This document shows positions 1 through 7,900 of a stretch of 64,000 nt of DNA, piece after piece (within the stretch, counting starts at the first letter, position 1; each line of letters begins with the position of its first letter). A program made the translations under genes and the position numbers. Under the pieces are notes generated by a model. The model made no database searches and was not told the origin of the DNA. It worked only from the letters and a program-made list of their open reading frames with translations. Origin of the DNA: Arthrobacter sp. M2012083 (lineage in GTDB: Bacteria; Actinomycetota; Actinomycetes; Actinomycetales; Micrococcaceae); NCBI RefSeq assembly GCF_000281065.1, contig NZ_AKKK01000027.1, forward strand, positions 21,363-85,362, in the 5' to 3' direction.

Positions 1-368
1 CCTGGGTCGGCGTGGAACAGACGGTGCTGGAACCCGGGGCACCCGTCCCCCTCATCGCCTACCCAGCGCCAAGCCTGAGCCGAAAACTGGCCATCGACGC
101 CTTGGAAGCCGAAGGCCGGACCTGGCGGATCACGTGCAGCACCAAGCAAATCAGTGGAGTGCTTGCGGCCGTGCGAGCTGGCATTGGAGTTGCCGTGATG
201 CCGGCTTCGCTGGTGCCCGAGGACCTGAAGGTCATTACGCAGCGGTTCGGGCTGCCGCCTGTAGGTGACGTCGACTTCACCCTGATCCGGAATCCCCTGG
301 CAAACGCCGAGGTCATCGATGCCCTCACGCAGGCCATCATGGGCAGGACGCTGAGCAAGTCTACCTAG
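1..368 (+). CDS. LysR-family transcriptional regulator, C-terminal fragment
   Basis: The gene enters from the left edge, so its DNA-binding half is missing. The first complete in-frame codon is at position 3 and the stop is TAG at 366-368. The 121 visible residues look like the distal half of a LysR effector-binding domain: a segment around SGVLAAVRAGIGVAVMP, then a hydrophobic/charged tail ending in a domain-closing helix. In LysR proteins this domain binds the small-molecule inducer and sets the DNA-binding state of the tetramer. The target cannot be told from the fragment. The next gene, co-directional and about 100 bases away, encodes a sugar-phosphate isomerase-like protein but has its own promoter. 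Confidence 0.8.
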   Translation, partial: WVGVEQTVLEPGAPVPLIAYPAPSLSRKLAIDALEAEGRTWRITCSTKQISGVLAAVRAGIGVAVMPASLVPEDLKVITQRFGLPPVGDVDFTLIRNPLANAEVIDALTQAIMGRTLSKST

Positions 369-434
369 TGTGCGTAGGAGGCTCACCGAATGATTCACAA
401 GAGGGGTGCCAGGAGTTCACCAGGCGATACGCCC

Positions 435-463
435 TTACTGGGTAAGCGCATTCCCGGTATCCT
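435..463 (+). promoter_or_regulatory. Candidate leaderless promoter for the gene at 470
   Basis: TTACTG (435-440), a 17-base spacer and TATCCT (458-463) end six bases before the ATG at 470. That places the expected transcription start on the A of the start codon. It would explain why the only purine-rich stretch (GGAGG, 465-469) touches the ATG, too close for a ribosome-binding site. Confidence 0.4.
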
Positions 464-469
464 TGGAGG

Positions 470-1243
470 ATGATCGACCTCACTACTCTGGCTGACCTCA
501 CGCCCGGCATCTGTTCCGTCACCCTTCGCACGCACGGGATCGACGAGGTGGTCCGGATTTCCTCGAACGCAGGTCTGGCCGGGATCGAGTGGGGCACCGA
601 CGTGCACATCAGCGATTCCGAGGCAGCGGCGCACGCCAAGGAAGCCACGATGGCGGCCGGACTCAGCGTCCTCTCGCTCGGCTCGTACTACCGCTGCGGC
701 GCGTTCGAGGACTTTGGCCGCGAGTTGGACCTTGCCACAGCTCTGGGCGCTCCGAGGATCCGGGTGTGGGCTGGGGAACTTGGCTCCGCCGAGGCCACCG
801 AGGACCAGTGGGATGCGGTGGTCAAAGACGCCCGGCGAATTGCCGATTTGGCGGCCGACCGCGGCATCGCCATCGCATTCGAGTACCACGGCAACACCCT
901 TACCGACTCCCCCGCCACCACCCTCGACTTACTGAACCGGGTGAATCACCCCAACGTCGGCACCTACTGGCAGCCCGCCGTCGGGCTTTCGGACAAGCAG
1001 GCGCTTGAGTCGCTCCACGAAGTCTTGCCGCACCTGGTTGGCGTGCACTGTTTCTCATGGGGACCCGAAGGCGAGCGCCTTCCACTACGGAACCGAAAGC
1101 TGCTGTGGCAGACCGTCACGGATGTCTTGCGGGGCAACGGCAAGGATATGGACATCATGCTGGAATTCGTTGAGGATGACCTGCCGGAAAACGTCCTCAA
1201 CGACGCCGCTTTCCTGCACACGATCACACTGGGCGAGGACTAG
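470..1243 (+). CDS. Sugar phosphate isomerase/epimerase family protein (TIM barrel)
   Basis: This 257-residue protein has the xylose-isomerase-like TIM-barrel pattern (AP endonuclease family 2 superfamily): GIEWGTDVH early, FEYHGNTL in the middle and MLEFVEDD near the end supply the usual acidic/His metal-site residues. Family members isomerise or epimerise sugars or inositols, and some cleave 3-keto-glycosides; the substrate here is unknown. The ATG at 470 is the only sensible start, and mRNA is probably leaderless. The next gene, a LacI repressor, runs in the opposite direction. It may belong to the same catabolic neighbourhood as the cassette at 2553-5775, which ends in a second TIM-barrel isomerase, but nothing in the sequence links them directly. 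Confidence 0.8.
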   Translation: MIDLTTLADLTPGICSVTLRTHGIDEVVRISSNAGLAGIEWGTDVHISDSEAAAHAKEATMAAGLSVLSLGSYYRCGAFEDFGRELDLATALGAPRIRVWAGELGSAEATEDQWDAVVKDARRIADLAADRGIAIAFEYHGNTLTDSPATTLDLLNRVNHPNVGTYWQPAVGLSDKQALESLHEVLPHLVGVHCFSWGPEGERLPLRNRKLLWQTVTDVLRGNGKDMDIMLEFVEDDLPENVLNDAAFLHTITLGED

Positions 1244-1317
1244 CGCCGGCTACTCAGTCCAGCCCATCCGCTGAAAACAGAGCCGTTGCGCCTTAACGGT
1301 TATGCCTTCTGACTTGG

Positions 1318-2355
1318 TCAGGCTTGCACTTCCACCGGAGTTTCCGTGCTGCGGCGGAGTTTCACCGCGCCGCTGACCGGCGCGGTGTCAGGGTCGCCGG
1401 CGGCCAGGCGGCCGATGTCCTCCAGCGGCAGGTGCACCGTGGACAAAGCCGGGCGGAAGTCTCTCAGCGTTTCGATGTCGTCAAAACCCGCGATGGTCGC
1501 ATCCCGGGGAATCCATACGCCTTCGGGTCGGAGCGCAGCGGTGACGCCGATGGCCATGACATCGTTAACGGCGAAGATGCAGAGCCGTTCCTTGGAGGCT
1601 TTGATCCGCTCGGCGAGTGCGGGCCCGGCGTCATATCCTCCGGCACGATTGAAGCCGGTGCGGATAATCCCTGCTGCAGGTCTTCCAGCGTCTGCGAGGC
1701 CCCGTTGGAAACCGCGGACGCGGTCGTCGGAGGTGTACAGCCCTTCGGGACCCGCCACGATCAGGAATTCACCTTCATGCGTAGCGGCCAATTCCGCAGC
1801 AAGGTCGGCAGCAAGCTCTTCATTGGGTACTTCAACCACGTGGTAGCCCTCAGTAGTGGAGGCGCCGACCACCGGGTGGCCAACAACCCCCACGTGTCCG
1901 CCATTGCGGCAGTAGCGGTCCAATTCGGCGGCCAGTTCGATGTTGCCTTGCTTGTCCTCGGCGCGCACGGATCGCGAACCGGCGATCACGATGGAGTCGG
2001 CGCGTCGGGCGGCGAACGCGGCCACTGCCTCTTTTTCGTCCTGCGCGGCGCCGGACGTACTGGCCAGCAACACCATTCGGTTTTGCTGGCGGGCTGCTTC
2101 CTGGACCCCGCGGGCGATGGCAGAGAAGTAGGGGTCGGCGATGTCATGAACAATGAGGCCGATCAATCCTGAGCTCGACTTCGCCAGCGCCTGCGCCTGC
2201 GCGTTCGGGACGTAGCCGAGCTTGTCGGCAGCTTCGCGGACGCGCTCCGCGATATCCTCAGCTGGTTTACGGGACGAGCCGTTCAAGACCCGGGATGCCG
2301 TGGCAAGGGAGACCCCGGCTAGTCGGGCAACTTCACTCAGTGTGCTGGCGGCCAC
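1318..2355 (-). CDS. LacI-family transcriptional regulator
   Basis: The protein has 345 residues: an N-terminal LacI helix-turn-helix (LSEVARLAGVSLATASRVLNG) and a periplasmic-binding-protein-like effector domain (LIGLIVHDIADPYFSAIARG; FAVNDVMAIG; GFDDIE). I chose the GTG at 2355 because AAAAGGAGG sits eight bases upstream. The frame stays open beyond it but loses the family start. It is divergent from the Gfo/Idh-DUF993-isomerase cassette, and two palindromes of one consensus lie in the shared intergenic region, so it most likely represses that cassette and perhaps itself. The inducer is presumably a sugar or sugar derivative handled by the cassette. Confidence 0.9.
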   Translation of the reverse strand: MAASTLSEVARLAGVSLATASRVLNGSSRKPAEDIAERVREAADKLGYVPNAQAQALAKSSSGLIGLIVHDIADPYFSAIARGVQEAARQQNRMVLLASTSGAAQDEKEAVAAFAARRADSIVIAGSRSVRAEDKQGNIELAAELDRYCRNGGHVGVVGHPVVGASTTEGYHVVEVPNEELAADLAAELAATHEGEFLIVAGPEGLYTSDDRVRGFQRGLADAGRPAAGIIRTGFNRAGGYDAGPALAERIKASKERLCIFAVNDVMAIGVTAALRPEGVWIPRDATIAGFDDIETLRDFRPALSTVHLPLEDIGRLAAGDPDTAPVSGAVKLRRSTETPVEVQA

Positions 2356-2423
2356 GGGGCCCTCCTTTTCTGCGAGCGTCGGGACTGGCGCTAGGAAAAT
2401 TATGGCAGGCCTCCACCATTTTT

Positions 2424-2439
2424 GGGAAAGCGCTTGCCA
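2424..2439. promoter_or_regulatory. LacI-type operator 1
   Basis: GGGAAAGCGCTTGCCA is a pseudo-palindrome centred on the CG typical of LacI-family operators; six of eight half-site positions match. It overlaps a candidate -35 (TTGCCA, 2435-2440) of a promoter with a 17-base spacer and CATGAT (2458-2463) as -10, reading toward the gene at 2553. Confidence 0.6.
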
Positions 2440-2473
2440 ACCCGGCGCGTCATGGTGCATGATCGATTGCAGC

Positions 2474-2489
2474 GGGAATGCGCTTTCCC
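2474..2489. promoter_or_regulatory. LacI-type operator 2
   Basis: GGGAATGCGCTTTCCC matches its inverse at seven of eight half-site positions and shares its consensus with operator 1. The two centres are exactly 50 bases apart, close to whole helical turns. This site lies just downstream of the predicted transcription start, where a repressor would block the polymerase. Confidence 0.6.
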
Positions 2490-2552
2490 ACATACGTAAC
2501 TGCAAGCACCGGCATCCGAAGAGCGACCGGCACACAAGGCACTGGAGAAAAC

Positions 2553-3722
2553 ATGGGCTACGAAACAAAGACGATCCGCATCGCCATGAACGGCATCACC
2601 GGCCGCATGGGCTACCGCCAGCACCTGCTGCGGTCCATCCTCCCCATCCGCGACGCCGGCGGCTTCACGCTGGAAGACGGCACCAAGGTGCAGGTTGAGC
2701 CGATCCTGGTTGGACGCAACGAAGCCAAGATCCGCGAACTCGCCGAGCTCCACAAGGTCTCCGAATGGACCACGGACCTGGACGCCGTCATCGCCGATCC
2801 CACCGTTGACATCATCTTTGACGCCTCCATGACCAGCCTCCGCGCCGCTACCCTGAAGAAGGCAATGCGCGCCGGCAAGCACATCTTCACCGAGAAGCCC
2901 ACGGCCGAGACCCTCGAAGAAGCCATCGAGCTGGCACAGATCGGCAAGGAAGCCGGCGTCACCGCAGGCGTTGTGCACGACAAGCTGTACCTCCCCGGCC
3001 TGGTCAAGCTCCGCCGCCTGGTGGACGAAGGCTTCTTCGGCCGCATCCTTTCCATCCGTGGCGAATTCGGCTACTGGGTTTTCGAAGGCGATGTCCAGGC
3101 TGCACAGCGCCCGTCCTGGAACTACCGCAAGGAAGACGGCGGCGGAATGACCACGGACATGTTCTGCCACTGGAACTACGTTCTTGAAGGCATCATCGGC
3201 AAGGTCAAGAGCGTCAACGCCAAGACCGCCACACACATCCCCGCCCGCTGGGACGAGGCCGGCAAGGAATACACGGCCACCGCTGACGACGCCTCCTACG
3301 GCATCTTCGAGCTCGAAACCCCGGGCGGCGACGACGTCATCGGACAGATCAACTCCTCGTGGGCCGTCCGCGTCTACCGCGACGAACTGGTGGAGTTCCA
3401 GATCGACGGCACGCACGGTTCCGCCGTCGCCGGTTTGAACAAGTGCGTTGCGCAACAGCGCGCCCACACCCCCAAGCCCGTCTGGAACCCGGACCTGCCC
3501 GTCACCGAATCGTTCCGCAGCCAGTGGCAGGAAGTTCCCGCCAACGCTGAACTGGACAACGGCTTCAAGCTGCAGTGGGAAGAATTCCTCCGCGACGTCG
3601 TCGCCGGCCGCGAGCACCGCTTCGGCCTGCTCTCCGCAGCCCGAGGCGTGCAGCTGGCCGAACTGGGCCTGCAGTCCTCGGCTGAGCGCCGCACCATCGA
3701 CATCCCGGAGATTACCCTCTAA
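2553..3722 (+). CDS. Gfo/Idh/MocA-family NAD(P)-dependent oxidoreductase
   Basis: This 389-residue protein has the family architecture: an N-terminal Rossmann fold, the motif EKPTAET carrying the conserved Lys of the active site, and a C-terminal alpha/beta substrate domain with a GGGMTTDMFCHW segment supplying likely catalytic Asp/His. Members oxidise hydroxyls of sugars, inositols or glycosides, often giving 3-keto products. I chose the ATG at 2553 (GGAGAAAAC just before it); an in-frame start at 2478 would fall inside the operator. The stop overlaps the next start (TAATG at 3720-3724), so it is translationally coupled to the DUF993 gene. It is first in a LacI-controlled cassette. Confidence 0.85.
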   Translation: MGYETKTIRIAMNGITGRMGYRQHLLRSILPIRDAGGFTLEDGTKVQVEPILVGRNEAKIRELAELHKVSEWTTDLDAVIADPTVDIIFDASMTSLRAATLKKAMRAGKHIFTEKPTAETLEEAIELAQIGKEAGVTAGVVHDKLYLPGLVKLRRLVDEGFFGRILSIRGEFGYWVFEGDVQAAQRPSWNYRKEDGGGMTTDMFCHWNYVLEGIIGKVKSVNAKTATHIPARWDEAGKEYTATADDASYGIFELETPGGDDVIGQINSSWAVRVYRDELVEFQIDGTHGSAVAGLNKCVAQQRAHTPKPVWNPDLPVTESFRSQWQEVPANAELDNGFKLQWEEFLRDVVAGREHRFGLLSAARGVQLAELGLQSSAERRTIDIPEITL

Positions 3723-4936
3723 TGACGTCCCTTATCCTTCCCACCAACGACGGCGGCACCCGCGAGTACCGCCTTCAGGCCGCCACATCGTGGGCCAAGC
3801 CGACCGCTCCTTTGACGGCCCGCCGCGCCTACGCAGCAGCCCACGTCATCCCCGAGGTCGCAGCGGACAACACTCCCGGCGCACCGGCGCAGCTCGACTG
3901 GGACGCCACGTTGGCCTATCGGCACGAGCTGTGGTCTTACGGCCTGGGCGTTGCAGATGCCATGGACACCGCGCAGCGCGGCATGGGCTTGGACTGGGCA
4001 GCCACCCAGCAGCTCATCAAGCGCACCGGCGCCGAGGCAGCGTCAGTTGTTGCTGCAGATAACGCCGCCATCACCGGCAAATCCGTCCGCGACCTCGTTT
4101 CCTGTGGTGCCGGAACCGACCAGCTGGACATCGCCGCCCTTCCGGACGGCGCTGCCGGTATCCAGTCCGTCATCGATGCTTACCGTGAGCAGATCGCCGT
4201 CGTCAGTGAGGCCGGCCCCAAGGTCATCCTCATGGCGTCCCGCGCCTTGGCCAAGGTCGCCAATGGCGCGGACGACTACCTGCACGTCTACTCGACGCTC
4301 CTGCAAGAAGTGGATCAGCCCGTCATCCTGCACTGGCTCGGCACCATGTTCGACCCCGCGCTGGCCGGCTACTGGGGCTCCGACGACGTCTCTGTGGCCA
4401 CCGATACGTTCCTCAGCTTGATCCGCGAGCACTCGGACAAGGTTGACGGCGTGAAGGTTTCGCTGCTGGATGCTTCCCACGAGGTCGCCCTGCGCGCTGC
4501 ACTTCCGGAAGGCGTCCGCCTCTACACCGGCGACGACTTCAACTACCCGGAACTGATCGACGGCGACCAGACGCACCACTCGGACGCCCTGCTGGGCATC
4601 TTCGCTGCCATCTACCCGGCCGCTTCGGTTGCCTTGCAAAAGTACGACGCCGGTCAGGGCGCCGAAGGGCGCGCGATCCTGGACTCCACCGGTGAGCTCG
4701 GAAAGCACATCTTCAGCGCACCCACGTTCTACTACAAGACAGGTATCGCGTTCATGTCCTGGCTCAACGGCAAACAGCCCGGTTTCCAGATGGTGGGCGG
4801 CCTGCACTCCGGTCGTTCCGTCCTGCATCTGGCCAAGACCTTCGAACTGGCCGACCAAGCCGGCCTGTTGAAGGATCCGTCGCTGGCCGCCTTCCGAATG
4901 TCTGACTTCCTGCGGATCAACGGGGTGGGCGCATGA
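3722..4936 (+). CDS. DUF993 family protein (aldolase-like)
   Basis: This 404-residue protein matches the DUF993 family, which resembles dihydrodipicolinate-synthase-type TIM-barrel aldolases; I know of no established activity. Recognisable stretches are PKVILMASRALAKVANGADDY, HWLGTMFDPALAGYWG and VDGVKVSLLD, where the Lys of DGVKVS is a candidate Schiff-base lysine. It overlaps the upstream oxidoreductase by one base and the downstream isomerase by four (ATGA, 4933-4936), so the three are one translation-coupled unit. An oxidise / retro-aldol / isomerise order is a reasonable guess for a keto-sugar path, but the substrate is unknown. Confidence 0.8.
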   Translation: MTSLILPTNDGGTREYRLQAATSWAKPTAPLTARRAYAAAHVIPEVAADNTPGAPAQLDWDATLAYRHELWSYGLGVADAMDTAQRGMGLDWAATQQLIKRTGAEAASVVAADNAAITGKSVRDLVSCGAGTDQLDIAALPDGAAGIQSVIDAYREQIAVVSEAGPKVILMASRALAKVANGADDYLHVYSTLLQEVDQPVILHWLGTMFDPALAGYWGSDDVSVATDTFLSLIREHSDKVDGVKVSLLDASHEVALRAALPEGVRLYTGDDFNYPELIDGDQTHHSDALLGIFAAIYPAASVALQKYDAGQGAEGRAILDSTGELGKHIFSAPTFYYKTGIAFMSWLNGKQPGFQMVGGLHSGRSVLHLAKTFELADQAGLLKDPSLAAFRMSDFLRINGVGA

Positions 4937-5775
4937 GCGCGGACTTCTCCAGGCTGTCGCTGAACAGCGCCACCACCAAGAAGTGGACGCTCGCTGAGGC
5001 TGTGGATGGTTGCGCCCGCGCCGGCATCCCCGCGATCGGACCGTGGCGTGACCGCGTGGCCGAGGCCGGACTGGATAAGGCAGCCAAGCTCATCAAGGAC
5101 GCGGGCCTCCGGGTTTCCTCGCTGTGCCGCGGCGGCTTCCTCACGGCGGCTGACGCTGAAGGACAGGCCGCAGCCCTCGCCGACAACTTCGAGGCCATCC
5201 GCGAAGCAGTAGCACTGGACACCCAGGAGCTGTTCCTGGTGGTTGGTGGGCTCGCTCCGGGTGAGAAGGACGTCGTCGCTGCACGCCGGCGTGTGGCCGA
5301 TCGTCTCGAAGAACTGGTCCCGTTCGCTTCCGAGAACGGTGTACGCCTGGTGCTGGAACCCCTGCACCCGATGTACGCCGCCGACCGTGCCCTCATCTCC
5401 ACCCTTGGCCAGGCCCTCGATCTCGCCGCGCCCTTCGACGCGAAGGCCGTGGGCGTGGCCGTCGATACCTTCCACGTCTGGTGGGATCCGGAACTGAAGG
5501 CGCAGATTGAACGTGCCGGCCGCGAGAACCGCATCGCCTCCTACCAGGTGTGCGACTTCAACCTGCCGATCGCTGCGGACGCGCTGTTGTCCCGCGGCAT
5601 GATGGGCGACGGCGTCATCGACTTCGCGACCATCGGCACCTGGGTCAGGGACGCTGGATATACAGGCGACATCGAAGTTGAAATCTTCAACCAGGAAATT
5701 TGGGACGCCGACGGCCACACCGTCCTGGAAACCATGAAGCAGCGCTACGAGGAGCTTGTCCTCCCGTTCGCGTAA
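4933..5775 (+). CDS. Sugar phosphate isomerase/epimerase family protein (TIM barrel)
   Basis: This 280-residue protein is a second xylose-isomerase-like TIM barrel. Metal-site motifs are LVLEPLHPM (Glu, His), VAVDTFHVWW (Asp, His), YQVCDFNLP (Asp) and IEVEIFN (Glu). Proteins of this family next to Gfo/Idh dehydrogenases usually isomerise or dehydrate the ketosugar formed by the dehydrogenase. It starts within the stop of the DUF993 gene (ATGA) and is last in the cassette; a strong terminator follows at 5832. It is clearly distinct from the protein at 470-1243. Confidence 0.82.
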   Translation: MSADFSRLSLNSATTKKWTLAEAVDGCARAGIPAIGPWRDRVAEAGLDKAAKLIKDAGLRVSSLCRGGFLTAADAEGQAAALADNFEAIREAVALDTQELFLVVGGLAPGEKDVVAARRRVADRLEELVPFASENGVRLVLEPLHPMYAADRALISTLGQALDLAAPFDAKAVGVAVDTFHVWWDPELKAQIERAGRENRIASYQVCDFNLPIAADALLSRGMMGDGVIDFATIGTWVRDAGYTGDIEVEIFNQEIWDADGHTVLETMKQRYEELVLPFA

Positions 5776-5783
5776 CAACGTGC

Positions 5784-5817
5784 TCCTCCCGCGGATGCCC
5801 TAAGCTCCGCGGGAGGA
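5784..5817. repeat. Perfect 12-bp inverted repeat after the cassette
   Basis: TCCTCCCGCGGA (5784-5795) and TCCGCGGGAGGA (5806-5817) form a perfect 12-bp stem with a 10-base loop. No T-run follows. It may protect the 3' end of the transcript or act as a first terminator ahead of the one at 5832. Confidence 0.6.
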
Positions 5818-5831
5818 TCGCTCCACAAACC

Positions 5832-5872
5832 AGCGGGTTCCTGCCAAGGTCACGGCGGGGGCCCGCTTTTTT
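5832..5872 (+). terminator. Rho-independent terminator of the DUF993 cassette
   Basis: AGCGGGTTCCTGCC (5832-5845) pairs throughout with GGCGGGGGCCCGCT (5854-5867), counting three G-U pairs, around an eight-base loop, and runs into six T. It is the most canonical terminator in the window. Confidence 0.85.
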
Positions 5873-6162
5873 GGCACCACAGGTCTCCCTCCGGGCCGGT
5901 TATCCCGGCGGGGGTGCGGCCACCACCCACTTTGATTTCTAAATGAGCCGGACACGCCGCATTGCGGGTGTGTCGCGGCAGTCCCGGGGCCAAAGAAGGT
6001 GGTGACGGCGCACCCTCTTTGTGTCCGCCATGAGTCGTTCAGCGGGCAGGTGAGATAAGTGCTACACAGCTGAAACATTGCGTCGACGGGAGGAAACAAT
6101 GGCCACCTACGCTGGTTTCACCTGGACAAGGAAGTCCACGAAACCACTGAAAGGACACCACC
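5873..6162. other. Non-coding stretch before the 57-residue small gene
   Basis: No convincing gene is visible on either strand. It holds an imperfect hairpin (GACAC 5951-5955 with GTGTC 5970-5974, inner CCGC/GCGG) and, at 6099, an ATG after GGGAGGAAACA that opens a 68-codon frame ending at 6305. That frame overlaps the small gene at 6163 out of register, so at most its first 21 codons could be a leader. A short inverted repeat (GGAC/GTCC near 6124-6138) lies just before the small gene. Confidence 0.4.
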
Positions 6163-6336
6163 ATGATGCTCTTGAAGACTCTGAACTTTTTCCTCGACAC
6201 CAGCAGCAGCCACAGCGGCCCGTCCGGCGAATCCAACCCCGAGCACTCCCCCGCCGTTGCAGCGGAGCACCTGACCTCCAGCGCCTGGGAGGGCTGGTGG
6301 GATGACGCCGATCAGGGCTTCCCAGCCGAAGCCTGA
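6163..6336 (+). CDS. Small acidic Trp-rich protein of unknown function (57 aa)
   Basis: ATG at 6163 follows GAAAGGACACCACC, a good ribosome-binding site. The 57-residue product begins MMLLKTLNFFLD, passes through a Ser/His/Pro-rich middle and ends in an acidic, tryptophan-rich tail (SAWEGWWDDADQGF). Almost every codon ends in G or C, as in the surrounding real genes. I recognise no family. A second ATG follows at 6166. It stands alone between the cassette terminator and the convergent gene at 6397. It is too short for most automatic callers, so it may be unannotated in relatives. Confidence 0.55.
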   Translation: MMLLKTLNFFLDTSSSHSGPSGESNPEHSPAVAAEHLTSSAWEGWWDDADQGFPAEA

Positions 6337-6396
6337 GTTATCGACCCGCTACGAGCCCGTCCCAAGACCACGCCGCACGGAGAAGACCGGCCGGAC

Positions 6397-6606
6397 TCAT
6401 GAGGCTCGCGCAGCGAGCTGCACTTTGGCCTTCGGCAGGCCGATAAAGGTGACCGACCCGCCGTCGAGCCCCTTCAGTACCAACCGGATACTCCGCGAGC
6501 CCTCTTGGGGTTCGACGGAGTTGACTTGAAAAACCTCACCGCTGATCCGGACGCTGTCGCCGTTCTTAATGGCTTTAAGCTTCTTGCTCCTTGCACCGGA
6601 CGCCAT
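6397..6606 (-). CDS. Small conserved-looking protein, SH3-like (69 aa)
   Basis: The start at 6606 is chosen because GGAGGATCC lies about six bases before this ATG; an ATG at 6627 in the same frame would lack a site. The 69 residues begin with a basic segment (ARSKKLKAIKNGD) followed by a small all-beta pattern (SVRISGEVFQVNSVE; SIRLVLKGLDGGSVTFIG), reminiscent of KOW/SH3-like barrels. I cannot name a family. It lies 20 bases downstream of the YihY/BrkB gene on the same strand and is probably co-transcribed with it. Confidence 0.55.
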   Translation of the reverse strand: MASGARSKKLKAIKNGDSVRISGEVFQVNSVEPQEGSRSIRLVLKGLDGGSVTFIGLPKAKVQLAARAS

Positions 6607-6626
6607 GGCCGGATCCTCCATTGCCA

Positions 6627-7751
6627 CTACTTGTTCTTCCGGGAATCGTCATCGCGGGCATGGTTGCCGCGGGCGTCGTCCGCGGAGTCTTCCTTCCCAT
6701 GGGTTTCGCGAAGTTCCTCACCGCGGCGTACTACTTCTTCTTCCTTTTCCTGCATCTTGTCGCTCTTCTTGGTATCGCGCGGCGGCAGCTGGATGCTTTC
6801 TTCGGCTTCAATGCCGCCCTGAAGTTGGCGTCCGCGTTCCATCTCGGCGTCGAACTCTGCGCCAAACAGTAGGGACATGTTCAGGATCCAGAGCCACAGC
6901 AACATGATGATGACGCCTGCCAGGGCGCCGTACGTCTTGTTGTAGTTGCTGAAATTTGCCACGTAGAAACCGAAACCGAGGGAGGCCAAAGCGAAAATTA
7001 TCAGCGCGATGAACGAACCCATGCTCATCCACCGGAACTTGGGCTGCTTCACGTTGGGCGTGAAGTAGTAGAGAACAGCGATGATCGCCACCACGATGAG
7101 GATGAGGACCGGCCACTTGGCGATGTTCCAAACGGTGAGGGCGGTCTCTGACAATCCGATAGCGCCTCCGATAGCCTCGGCCACCGGGCCGCTGAGGACC
7201 AGCATGGCTGCGGCGATCGCTGCACCCACCACGGCAACGATAGTGACGGCGAGCATCGTGCCGCGCAGTTTGACGAAGCCGCGGCCCTCGTCCACTTCAT
7301 ACACCCGGTTCATGGCCCGGCTGAAAGCTGTGGTGTAGCCGGAGGCAGACCACAGCGCCACCAAAATACCGAAAACCAACGCTAGCCCTGCTGTGTTGGA
7401 TTGCGCGAGTTCCTCGATCGGCTGGCGCATGGCGTCAACGCCCGGCCCCGGTGCGAACTGCTGGACTATGTCCAGCAGCGCCGATGTGGTGCGTCCGGCG
7501 TCGCCAAAGATGCCAATCAGCGAAACCAAGGCCAGGAGCGCGGGAAACAGCGAGAGGACTGCGTAGTAGGTCAGACCTGCCGCCGCATCCGGACACTGAT
7601 CCTTGGTGAACTCCTGCAACGTCCGCTTGGCAACGTACTTCCACGTGGGCTTGACCAGGTCGTTGGGACTGTCCGGCTTGCGTGAGTCCTCAGGAGAAGG
7701 AGCACTCTGCGCTTTGGCCGTGCTGGTGTGGGCTGAGTCTTTTGTAGTCAT
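6627..7751 (-). CDS. YihY/virulence factor BrkB family membrane protein
   Basis: This 374-residue inner-membrane protein has about six hydrophobic helices and the family core, including AAGLTYYAVLSLFPALLALVS, LWSASGYTTAFSRAMNRVY, YYFTPNVKQPKFRW and YGALAGVIIMLLWLWI. Members were once called ribonuclease BN, but that activity belongs to another protein; their true role is unsettled. Both termini are long, hydrophilic and charged, the C-terminus especially rich in Lys/Glu/Asp, and probably cytoplasmic. The gene stands alone except for the small protein downstream. I see no clear ribosome-binding site before the ATG at 7751. Confidence 0.85.
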   Translation of the reverse strand: MTTKDSAHTSTAKAQSAPSPEDSRKPDSPNDLVKPTWKYVAKRTLQEFTKDQCPDAAAGLTYYAVLSLFPALLALVSLIGIFGDAGRTTSALLDIVQQFAPGPGVDAMRQPIEELAQSNTAGLALVFGILVALWSASGYTTAFSRAMNRVYEVDEGRGFVKLRGTMLAVTIVAVVGAAIAAAMLVLSGPVAEAIGGAIGLSETALTVWNIAKWPVLILIVVAIIAVLYYFTPNVKQPKFRWMSMGSFIALIIFALASLGFGFYVANFSNYNKTYGALAGVIIMLLWLWILNMSLLFGAEFDAEMERGRQLQGGIEAEESIQLPPRDTKKSDKMQEKEEEVVRRGEELRETHGKEDSADDARGNHARDDDSRKNK

Positions 7752-7860
7752 GGGGCACTCGTCCGTGGGTAGTTTGCGCGAACAACTGACCCTTCAATAG
7801 TAAGCATGCTGATGAATACAACGGAAGCACCCACGCCGGTTAATCCCCCACGATTAAGAC

Positions 7861-7885
7861 CCGCGACCCCGGAAGGGTATCGCGG
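7861..7885 (-). terminator. Hairpin downstream of the xylose repressor
   Basis: CCGCGA (7861-7866) and TCGCGG (7880-7885) pair perfectly, with CCC/GGG stacking inside. It lies just after the repressor stop on the minus strand. No long T-run follows, so terminator function is only probable. Confidence 0.4.
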
Positions 7886-7900
7886 AACCCACCGGGAAGA

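Noticed and set aside
2400..3617. 405-codon open frame on the minus strand
   Set aside because: Antisense to the Gfo/Idh oxidoreductase and running through both LacI operators; shadow frame.
6099..6305. 68-codon frame with a good ribosome-binding site before the small gene
   Set aside because: Beyond its 21st codon it overlaps the better-coded small gene in another frame and turns Arg/Pro-rich; kept only as a possible leader.
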